Shown: in pieces, positions 22,856 to 32,093 of the stretch | Numbering within the stretch: the stretch's first letter is position 1 | How the letters are laid out: each line of letters opens with the position of its first letter | Notes under the pieces: generated by a model | Told to the model about the DNA's origin: nothing | What the model saw: only the letters and a program-made list of their open reading frames with translations | Database searches by the model: none | Made by a program: the position numbers and the translations under genes | NCBI RefSeq assembly: GCF_021155775.2 | Contig: NC_060238.1 | Span: forward strand, 10,836,001-10,900,000 | DNA length: 64,000 nt | Direction of reading: 5' to 3' | Origin: Neodiprion pinetum | Taxonomy: Eukaryota; Arthropoda; Insecta; Hymenoptera; Diprionidae

Positions 22856-24937
22856 ATGCCTCTTGATTTGAAAGTCTTAAGCAAAAGACAGTTGCGTCGG
22901 AAAAAAGCCGAAAATATAAATAGAGCGTTTCTTGATCTCACGAACAATGACATCGCGAAAAAAAACATTTTAACATCGGAATCTCATGAAACCCTTCTGG
23001 ATAGGAATGCTATGTATACCGAAGAAGCTGAAGGTGCAGCTATTTGTCATGATTATAATGTTGTTCGCGTTGTTGAAAATAACGACAATAGAAAAACCGT
23101 GGATCATGATCACAGTAGTGTAGAGTCAGATAGCTATTTTAGTGACAATGAAAGCGTTGGATTATCATTACTTAGTTCTGAAAATGTTTCGAGCTGTGAA
23201 AGTGACGAATCACGTTGTAATAATGAATGCGATTTTGTTCAAAATTTACGAACCTGGGCATGTATGAATAACATTACGCATACCGCAATAGATCAATTGC
23301 TTGTGTTATTAAGACCAATGCACTCTGTTTTACCAATAACTGCGAGAACTCTCCTTCAAACACCAGCTTGCACCAGTACGTTACATCTTGAAAACGGTGA
23401 AATGTGTTATTTCGGATTAGAGAATGGTTTGAAGAGCAAACTTGAAGGAGGTCTTAAAAATGAAATACAGCCTGTAAATGTATTGCAAGTCGATTTTAAT
23501 ATCGATGGTATTCCTGTTTTCAAAGGTAGCGGAACGTCTTTCTGGCCGATTTTGGGACGTAGTGTCAATTTGATCGACGATAGTCCGTTTGTAATTGCCG
23601 TTTTTTATGGGATGGGTAAACCTATGCCGTTATCTTTGTATTTGGAAAATTTTATTCAAGAGACATTACATGTAACCGAAAATGGATTTGAATTTGATGG
23701 TAAAAAATACGTCTTGCAAGTTCGTCTTTTTGCGTGCGATGCTCCTGCAAGATCTATGTTGAAAATGTGCTTAGGTAATTCCGGTAAGACTGCTTGTGAG
23801 AGATGTAAGATATGTGCTATTCGTATTGGCAATAAGCTCTGTTATCCTGTTGGTAAGAAATTTCGGAGGCGAAAAGATCGTCACTTTTTTTCGCCGCGTA
23901 AACACAATCGTCATATAAAAGGACGCTCACCTCTCTTACGTTTATACCTAGGGCTAGTGACGCAATTTGTTTTAGATCCCATGCACTTATTCTATTTGGG
24001 AGTTGTAAAAAGACTAATTCTCAAATATTGGGTCGAGGGTTCACGTGATAGTAAATTATCCAAGCAAGTTATATCGATTCTTGAACGTTTGATAAAAAAG
24101 TTGGCTCGATATGTTCCTGCGGAGTTTCCTCGGAAGCCCCGAGAATTGAAAGAATTGAAAAGATGGAAAGCAACAGAATTTCGCTTTTTCGTGTTATATT
24201 CCGGAACGGTTCTTGTGCGAGACGTGCTAAGCTCAAAAAAGTATAAGCATTTTCTGTCGTTGTCTGTCGCTGTATACATACTGTCAAATGCAAAGTTGTT
24301 TTCAAAGTTCGGTAAAATCGCGAAAGCGTTACTGAAAAAATTTGTCGCTCAGGGTGCTAAGTTATACGGACCTCACTTTGTCGTATACAATGTTCATTCT
24401 CTGCTGCACGTAATAGATGATGTTAAACGGTTTGGCCCACTAGAGGAATACAGTTGCTTTGTATATGAAAATTATTTAGGCCATTTGAAGCGTCTTATTC
24501 GGTCAAAACGGTCTCCACTGCAGCAATTAGGTAATCGACTCGCAGAACTGAATTGCGTACGTAAGACTAGATCCCAAAAAAAATATGTTGCCAAATTCAA
24601 ATCTTCAATCAACTCGCAGGAATGTCAGTCATTGCAAACTAGCAGATTCAAAATATCAATAAAACAGCCGGATAATATAGTGGTCTGTGGTAAAGAAATA
24701 CTCGTTGTAAAATCGATTGTTAATATTCATGGAGACTACAGAATAGTGGGTACTCCTTTCAAATATAAGCGGGATTTTTACAAAAAACCTATAAAATCGT
24801 CGAAACTGGGAATTTTTTTTGTCAGAAGCTTTAATCGTGCAAAGTCTTTTTCTGTAAGTGAGATATCCCACAAATGCATTTGTTTCCCATTTAAAGATGG
24901 CTTTACTGTTATCCCGATATTACACGAAAGAATATAA
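22856..24937 (+). CDS. Tnp2-like transposase, 693 aa
   Basis: An uninterrupted single-exon frame. The N-terminal ~125 residues are basic then acidic and serine-rich. A conserved region follows: VDFNIDGIPVF (D213, D217), LFACDAPARS (D295), a cysteine cluster CERCKIC (314-320), FVLDPMHLFYLGV (D374) and, late in the protein, EEYSCFVYENYLGHLKRLIR (E538). This combination of a metal-binding cysteine cluster, a '.DPMHL..LG' block and a 'YENYLG.LK' block is that of the Tnp2-like transposases seen in many arthropod and cnidarian genomes. I take D217, D295 and E538 as candidate catalytic residues, by inference. Its place between matching terminal repeats supports a transposase. An acceptor upstream implies a spliced 5' UTR. 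The frame appears functional. Confidence 0.75.
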   Translation: MPLDLKVLSKRQLRRKKAENINRAFLDLTNNDIAKKNILTSESHETLLDRNAMYTEEAEGAAICHDYNVVRVVENNDNRKTVDHDHSSVESDSYFSDNESVGLSLLSSENVSSCESDESRCNNECDFVQNLRTWACMNNITHTAIDQLLVLLRPMHSVLPITARTLLQTPACTSTLHLENGEMCYFGLENGLKSKLEGGLKNEIQPVNVLQVDFNIDGIPVFKGSGTSFWPILGRSVNLIDDSPFVIAVFYGMGKPMPLSLYLENFIQETLHVTENGFEFDGKKYVLQVRLFACDAPARSMLKMCLGNSGKTACERCKICAIRIGNKLCYPVGKKFRRRKDRHFFSPRKHNRHIKGRSPLLRLYLGLVTQFVLDPMHLFYLGVVKRLILKYWVEGSRDSKLSKQVISILERLIKKLARYVPAEFPRKPRELKELKRWKATEFRFFVLYSGTVLVRDVLSSKKYKHFLSLSVAVYILSNAKLFSKFGKIAKALLKKFVAQGAKLYGPHFVVYNVHSLLHVIDDVKRFGPLEEYSCFVYENYLGHLKRLIRSKRSPLQQLGNRLAELNCVRKTRSQKKYVAKFKSSINSQECQSLQTSRFKISIKQPDNIVVCGKEILVVKSIVNIHGDYRIVGTPFKYKRDFYKKPIKSSKLGIFFVRSFNRAKSFSVSEISHKCICFPFKDGFTVIPILHERI

Positions 24938-25135
24938 GCAATGATAATCCAAAAGTTAGCTTTTTCTGATTTAGCCCGTGTTCTACAAAAATTCATCATT
25001 TCTAATACATTAATCAAATTTAACAATCAGTTAATATGAAAGGTCGTGGATCTCATCACTTACAAATCATAGCTGATTATAACACCAAACATAAAATTTT
25101 ATACTTTCAACACTTGTATTCAGGGCAGTAAAACG

Positions 25136-27244
25136 ATGTATGCCATTGTTGAATTCGTGGTTGGCGAGAAGCGAGAATGTGCATTAGTGCCAGTTTTGTG
25201 GCTGGTGGATAATAATACCATCTGCTACTGGCCACGCACGAAGAATGAGGAGCATTTCCTAAAATTAGTCAAATCAAAGGCAATATATCAGAAAACATGG
25301 CCCGAGTATCCTGTTCACAACGTTCTGCATACTGGAGGTGATTGCTTACACTTATTCACTAGTACTGATCCTTGATGCCATATTCCTTACTTCTTTGATT
25401 TGATATTATTCATTCATTCATATTCAAAGTGATATTAATATAATACTGATAAGTACATAATTTATGTTCGTGTATATATATGTATATAGTGAGTCATTCA
25501 TCAAAAATTGCATGATATTTGTTTTCAAAATGAATATATGAAACACAATTACATGTCTCAGGCTGTTAAATTAATTTTGTTCAATATGTTGCATGATTTA
25601 TAAGGCACATAAAACGAGCAACATGATATTCATTTCAATTTTGTGTCGTGCTCATCTCTAATTGACCATCAATTATCGATTTCGTATCATGTCTTTTGTA
25701 TCACATTTGGTGTTACTGTTCTTCACTGCGGTGTGTTGTTAAGATGATATTTCTTAATTAATAATATATATACCAATGTATTTCATAACTGATATTTCCT
25801 GAACAGAAAGCTTCGACGCACTACAAAAGACGATGACGCACATCATAGAACACGGTACATCCGAGGAAGATGGCACAGTTTACACCATTAGTAAGAAATC
25901 CACAGGGCATTGTTATGAAAGAGAGTCGCAGAGCAATGATGAAGATGAAGAGGGCAATGATGAAGCTGTCGTACGTGAAAATATATCCAAAAAGCGTAAA
26001 CATACAAAGAAATCCAAGAAGAGCAAAAAAAAGAAGGCAAAGCGTCAACGTGAGACGTCTTCAGATACTGCAGATGATACATCATCAGTTGATGAAAATT
26101 CTCCACCAACACACCATCCCACTTCGAACCCACGACAGAATTTCAACATATCCAATGCATAACCTGTTATCGTTTCTGTAAATGAGACAGCTCGCCCTTC
26201 AGCCCACAGTTTGACAAGGTCGGTAACTGAATATGACCTATCAACGTCACAAACTTTAGCCTCAACCTCGAATTTGGTAGCTGAAGCTGCAACTGTAGTT
26301 GCATCCCGAAATCCACTGAGGCCCATTGACGAGAAAGCTCTACAATATTTGGAACGTATAAAATCTTGTGTAGACCAGAATCAACTCATGCTGAGGAAAA
26401 TCATATCGAGGCAGCAAGCAACTAACGTGGACAGCGTACAAAGGCCAGAGGTATTTCCAACGCTTCCAATTGAAACAATGGAAGAATTTGCGAACCTCGA
26501 AGAACTTCTCAAATCGAATGAGCATCGAATATACCTGGTGAGTAGTGCTTATGGAATGCACGGTTATGAAAATTTAGTATGAATGGGGATATTATTTCAA
26601 ATATTTAGTCTGAGTGAGCTCATTATTCCAGAATCTGGAATACATCTGATGTGCAATCTGTCTCAGCATATAAAAAGTCATATCAGAATATCGAGATACT
26701 TCTTGATTGAGATGGGTAACTACTGGATTTCTTTGTAGACACAAAAACTATCCTCTATTGGAGGCACAAGTGGCCGTCAATGCGTATTGGCTGTTCTCAA
26801 GTCATTATTAACAAACGAATTAGCCATGCAGTTCAATTGGGCTGGTAGAGACAAAATTGCTTTCCAAAAGACACTGGTGATGCAAGTTATTTACGGTAAT
26901 TCAAAAATAATTTGATTTCCATAAAAATTTCGACTTTACTTATAGGGTACTCTCAAATAAATATAGAACAAAAACTTTCATTGATATACAAACCAAGTGT
27001 ACGTATAGTGTAAATGATATACATTAATGATATTTATTTACGTATTGTTGAAATTTATTGCAGTTAAAGTTTTCATGTCACATTTTGGTGACTTTGCCTT
27101 TTTTAAGATGCTGTTAAAGCTACTTTCCATGGTAAGGAATTAGTAAGCGATATCAAGGAAGCGAATATTGCAGCTGCAGTTAAAGATTGGTTGAAACTCG
27201 CTCGATCGCGATACTCCTACGTACCTAAAAGACGCCTTCAATAG
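25136..27244 (+). pseudogene. Spliced DUF4806 gene with one premature stop
   Basis: Four exons join in frame with GT-AG introns: 25136-25337, 25807-26537, 26739-26895 and 27108-27244 (1227 nt in all). An acceptor CAG at 25121-25123 lies just before the ATG, so an untranslated upstream exon is likely. The product has an N-terminal segment YAIVEFVVGEKRECALVPVLWL, a lysine-rich nuclear-localisation-like stretch (KKRKHTKKSKKSKKKKAKR), then the DUF4806 domain: PIETMEEFANLEELL, LSSIGGTSGRQCVLAVLKSL, TNELAMQFNW, and the C-terminal KDWLKLARSRY. A single in-frame TAA at 26160-26162 interrupts exon 2, with open frame on both sides. DUF4806 has no known biochemical role. Its place within the transposon suggests an accessory gene, but a captured host gene is also possible. 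Confidence 0.75.
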
Positions 27245-27336
27245 TATCTGTGTTCTCTTTCGAAATAATGTGTCAATACTTTTTCTAACTCACTCTGCCA
27301 GGATTGTGATTTTTTTTCAAGTCCCAAGAGAAAGCT

Positions 27337-27640
27337 AACGATTTTCCTCATTGAGGTGTATCCACTGTATAATTAGTTTGTTTTATGTTTCATTCGTTGT
27401 CAAACCACTCGTATCCGATACAAGTTTTTGTTTGTTTAGATTTACTTAAGTTTACTGTATGTTGTACTTCTATGCTCAAGTCCGGAGTAGATGAAAGATA
27501 ACGATTTTCCTCATTGAGGTACAATCATTGTATGATTATTTTGTTTCATGTTTTATTTGTTATCAAAGTACTCGTATCGGATACAAGTTTTTGTTTGTTC
27601 ATATTTACGTAAGTTTACTATTTGCTATACTTCTATACTC
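27337..27640. repeat. 163-bp tandem duplication
   Basis: Two copies begin AACGATTTTCCTCATTGAGGT at 27337 and 27500 and share TACAAGTTTTTGTTTGTT. It is downstream of the DUF4806 gene within the transposon. An AATAAA at 27883-27888 could serve as a polyadenylation signal. Confidence 0.8.
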
Positions 27641-27644
27641 TTGT

Positions 27645-28620
27645 GAGTATATCTGTACAATTGAGGTATGCGTATATGTAAAAGACTGTATGTTTATTTA
27701 TACATCCCAGTCAACATTCACACAGTTACATCGTTGGCATAATAAAATGTCCGCATTAACGATACAGACAAACTGGTATATAAAAAACTACTGTTATGTT
27801 TCGGATACATTGTTGAAGCGGATATTTCGATACGTGTGCAATGTAACTATTGTCATTGTTGCCTTGGATGAAAGTACCTTGTAATAAATATATATCATGT
27901 TTCGCAAAGGTGTGTGCTTTATCTCATTTAGTTGTCCTGTATTTCTCATAAGAATACATAGGTGTGGATGTGAAATAATTAATATCATTTAATTGGTGCA
28001 AGTTACCATTACTGAAATAGCTAAGAATGTGAGCGTTGCTGTATCATCTAACCCCTGAGATAAGTCCATATTGACCATACAAGAAGCTTTTAACAGCTTG
28101 TGTATTAATATAGTACATGAAAAATTATACCGAAAACATATTCTCAAGTTGGTTGTTACACGTTTATCGGAACCGCGTGATATTCGATTAAGTGTATTCA
28201 ATTAAACGTATAATAATTGTTTACGGATATCGTTTTTACGTTAAATCAACACACATTAAGTACGTGTATTATTATAAAAAAATTTTTTCAATGAACACGC
28301 TTATTAAACGTATTTGAACCACGAAAAATGGTGGCTATAACAGGTATATATTAAACGTCTACGTTAACATTTAAATTGCGTTCTTTCATACTTGTTTCAT
28401 TACGTTTCCGAAAACCGTAATTTCGACGTTTACTTCAACCGTGGAATATCCGGATCATAATCACTAACAGAAAACGTTATTGAGCGCAGTCGAAAAAACC
28501 TATATCAGGGCGGACATTTTTCACGAGAAAAAACGTATGTGCTGAACGATTATTCAACTATATATAACGTTATTTTTCGACGAATTTCTTACGATTTATT
28601 TACCAGCAATGTTTATTGGG
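27645..28620. other. Transposon right end, ACGT-rich, no gene
   Basis: There is no credible coding frame. From about 28195 to the right terminus, AACGTTT-related motifs (for example TAAACGTATT, TTAAACGTCT, ACGTTTCCG, GACGTTTAC, AACGTTATT) occur every few tens of bases, mirroring the left end. Confidence 0.5.
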
Positions 28621-30060
28621 TATGTATATATATATATATATATAGATATATATATATATATTATAATTCTTGATTTACATTCAAAAAAAGAGAAATTTAA
28701 AAAAAAAATTTTGTCACATTACTTAAATTTTCTCAAATTACATATAATTATCGGAAAAATCCTATATATTTTTCATTTATCTGCTCACATATTAATTAGA
28801 ATAAAAATATTATTCATTAGAAAAATGCCGTTCAATTCACTTTATGAATTGAAATTTGAAACATTTATACAATGGATTAGAACTTATTATGAAATTAAAA
28901 GAAAACATACAGATGGATAAACTATTATTCATTTAATTTCATATTTTTAATTTTTGAAAATTAATTATTCTGCAATTTAAGAAAAATAATTTATTCAAAT
29001 AAATAATTTTCCATTTTATTAAATTATTCAACTTGATTACCTCCATTCATATTCTATTATATCAATGTATAATATAAATATATATAAATATATATATATG
29101 TGTGTGTGTGTATATATATATATAATATAATTTTTAATTTACTTTTGAGAAGAGAGGAATTTTAAAAGAAAATTTTCTTGACATGATTTAAATTTTTTGA
29201 AATTATATATAATTATTAGGAAAATCCTATATATTTTTGAATCATCTGCTCACATATTAATTAGAATGAGAATATTATTCTTTAGAAAAATGCCATTTGA
29301 TTTACTTTATAAATTGTGATTTGGAACATTTGTACAATAGATTGGAACTTATTATAAAATTTAAAAAAACATACAGATAGATGAATTATTATTTATTTAA
29401 TTTCATATTTCTCATCTTTGAAAATTAATTATCCTTTAATTTGAGAAAAATAATTTATTTGAATTAATCATTTTTTGTTCTATTAAATTATTCAATTTAA
29501 TTACCTCCATTTATATTCTATTATGTTCATGTATAATATAAATATATATAAATGTATATATATGTGTGTGTGTCAATATATTTATTATAATTTTCTATTT
29601 ACTTTTAAAAAAAATGAAATTTCGAGGAAAAAATACTTTTTTTACATCATTTAAATTTTTTAAAATTATACATAATTATTAGAAAAATCCTATGAATTTT
29701 TCCATTATCTGCTCACATATTAATTAAACTAAAAATATTATTCAATAGAAGAATGCCATTCGATTTACTTTATGAATTGTAATTTGGAACATTTATACAA
29801 TGGATTAGAACTTATTATGAAATTGAAAGAAAACATACAGATAGATAAATTATTATTTATTCAATTTTGTATATTTCATTTCTGAAAATTACCTATTTTC
29901 TAATTTAGGAAGAATAATTTATTTAAATACGTCAATTTTTATTTTATTAAATTATTGAACTTAATTACCTCCATTTATGTTCTATTATATTTATGTATAA
30001 TATAAAAATATATATGTGTGTGTGTACATATATATATCTATATATATATATATATATATA
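28621..30060 (+). repeat. ~465-bp AT-rich satellite, plus orientation
   Basis: The array begins at a (TA)n/(TG)n tract directly against the transposon end. The anchor CTGCTCACAT recurs at 28781, 29246 and 29709 (465- and 463-bp spacing). Each unit has a TA/TG microsatellite, then AAAATCCTATATATTTTT, CTGCTCACATATTAATTA, ATTTGGAACATTTNTACAAT, ACATACAGAT and TTACCTCCATTTATATTCT. The last unit is cut by the Penelope fragment at about 30060. Confidence 0.92.
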
Positions 30061-32093
30061 ATGAAAAAGAAGTTAGTCGAAATTCCGGTCAGGAGAAGAC
30101 GTTTAATAATTTGCAAAACGTAAAAATGATAATCGACGTTTCGGCCGGGCCCTGCCGACCATCCTCAGGAAAAATTTCTATAATAATTAACAAAAAAAGG
30201 TGGTGCTTCAAAACACAATTCTGGATTGAAAGCATGGAGATAAGTTGATACGAATACTTCTTGTTGCAAAAATAGGTGAAAAATTAAACAGTTACACAAA
30301 CATGTTTGAGTGACAGTTTTAGGTTATGCGTCAAAGTTTTGACGGATGGTTGAGGAGAGGAAAAATACGTTAATAAGAAATGAATTATGGTGGAAAGAGT
30401 ACTTAATAAGAGTGTGGAAATGTAAATTGAAAAAGAGATCAGTTAAATTTGGATAGATTACTCACAAAAATTGACAACCAGTACATGCTTAGGTGTTGCT
30501 TTCAGTTCAGGATTTCGGACGGAAGTGAAGGCTAGCGGGAATCGATCCGTAAATCTATGGTAATGCAGTGTGATATTGATCTATGTTCGAATGTCATGGA
30601 TTTCAAAGGCAGATGACCAATCGGAGAAAAGGGCGCCAAAATTTGAAAAACTAAATTATGAAACTAGAGAATGTTTGAGTATAAGTGGCTAAGATGTTCA
30701 ATATCAGTACGTTTGTTAACAGAGTTCCTTTTGTTCTTAAAGATATGGATCATTTCCTTAATGATACGTTTATACCAGTTCGGTTCTGTAGCTAGGGTTA
30801 TAGAGTTGTTGAAATCGAAATTGTGTCCCAGACTTAAGGAGTGTTCCGCTAAAGCGCATCTGTCAGTGACATGGCATTTAATATTAGAGCGATGGCCAGA
30901 AATTCTATTTTTTAGATGTTGTGACGTTTGTCCAATATAACTCTTGCTACAGTCTCGACATGGTATTTTGTATACACGTTTAATTTTCTCTAAATTAGGA
31001 GTTACAGATTTAAGATGAGAAAACAGAGAAAGTTTGGTAGTATTAGAGATTTTAAAAGTAATTTCAATACCCTCGTCATTCAGAATTCTTTTGATTTGGC
31101 TAGACAGATTTTCAATGTACGGTATAGAGATAGAGTTTTTAAATTTGTCCTTAACATTAGTTTGATTGTTGGAGTCTAAATTCTAATCAATCGAGTTGTA
31201 CATTTTATCCACTCTATACTTTTTGATATCATTAATGAATTTTAAAGGGTAGCCATTAGATATAAGAGTTGTTTCGACAAGTTTTAAATTTTTTTTAAGA
31301 AATTGAGGGTTCGAAATTCTAAGGCAGCGATCGAATAAGGATATGGCGACAGATTTTTCATGTTTTATGAGATGATGTGAATTAAAGTGAATGTATCTGC
31401 CAGACCAGGTTGGTTTATGATGCCAATCTAAAATTATAGTGTCCTTATGGTTAATAACCGTAGTGTCAAGAAAACTAATTTTACCATCTTTTTCCAACTC
31501 AAAGGTGAACTGTATACGTGGGTGAAAATTGTTAAACTTAGTAAGAAGGAGTTGTAGGTTTTCCTTCTTCACACACGTTATAATATCGTCTTGGTATCGA
31601 TAGTAAAAAGGGAGGCTAAACGGAAGATGTGAAATGATTTTTTTTTTTCCAAATGTTCAAGTACTAAATTCGCTACTACTGGGCTAATCGGTGAGCCCAT
31701 TGCTACTCCAAAAATTTGTTGGTAGAATTTATCTTTGTAAGCGAAATAGCATGAATCTAAACAAAGTTTAGTGGCTGCAAGGAATTCTTTTTTATTTATG
31801 TTGGTTTGAGGTTTTAAGTTGGGCCAGTTTTTACTGATTATAGATATTGCTAAATTGGTTGGAATGTTGGTAAACAGTGATTTGACATCTAAGGATACTA
31901 ACAGGTGTTCAGGAGGGATTAGTGTATTCCTGATTTTGTTTGCAAAAGACCAAGTGTCCTTGATGTGATAGTTAGAAGTACCTGTTATGTTAAATAGAAT
32001 ACAAGAGCAAAATCTTGAAATTTTGTAGGTGGGAGAATTGATGTTACAAACAATTGGTCTGAGAGGTACATTTTCCTTATGAATTTTAGGTTT
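30061..32093 (-). pseudogene. Penelope-like element, 5'-truncated and decayed
   Basis: On the minus strand the first frame (31578 to about 32093) begins inside the RT domain at KIHKENVPLRPIV and contains SLDVKSLFTNIP (motif A) and GVAMGSPISPVVANL (motif B). A frameshift near 31575 separates it from the next frame (31183-31572), which has RIQFTFELEKDGKISFLDT. Further downstream, YIGQT-type GIY-YIG remnants occur with stops. It is a close relative of the intact copy at 60161-62635. Its 5' end joins Gypsy sequence at about 32093 and its 3' end joins satellite at about 30061. It cannot be functional. Confidence 0.85.
30138..30168 (-). ncRNA. Hammerhead-like core in Penelope 3' region
   Basis: In element orientation this reads CTGAGGA, then a hairpin GGTCGG-CAGGGC-CCGGCC (six pairs with one G.U), then GAAAC: the two conserved strands and stem II of a hammerhead ribozyme. 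Penelope-like elements are known to carry hammerhead motifs. ACGT...ACGT flanks could form stem III. I could not place a convincing stem I with a UH cleavage site, so activity is unproven. Confidence 0.4.

Larger units (their letters stand above)
19367..28620 (+). mobile_element. 9.25-kb DNA transposon, CCCA(G/A)TAAACAT ends
   Basis: The left end reads CCCAGTAAACATGAGCCGG. The right end in reverse complement reads CCCAATAAACATTGCTGG, giving 11 of 12 matching terminal bases with weaker similarity beyond. Both are next to TA, a possible 2-bp target duplication. The interior holds a GC-rich promoter-like segment, an intact transposase-like gene (22856-24937) and a spliced DUF4806 gene (25136-27244), both on the plus strand. 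Both subterminal regions are rich in AACGTTT/ACGTTT motifs, such as transposases often bind. The transposase resembles the Tnp2 type of the CACTA/EnSpm superfamily, although these termini are not a canonical CACTA. The superfamily is therefore inferred. Confidence 0.7.

Noticed and set aside
28609..28920. Open frames rich in Tyr/Ile across the TA/TG tracts (also near 30018, 39083, 39676, 57435)
   Set aside because: These are translations of satellite and microsatellite sequence, repeated in many units and not coding.
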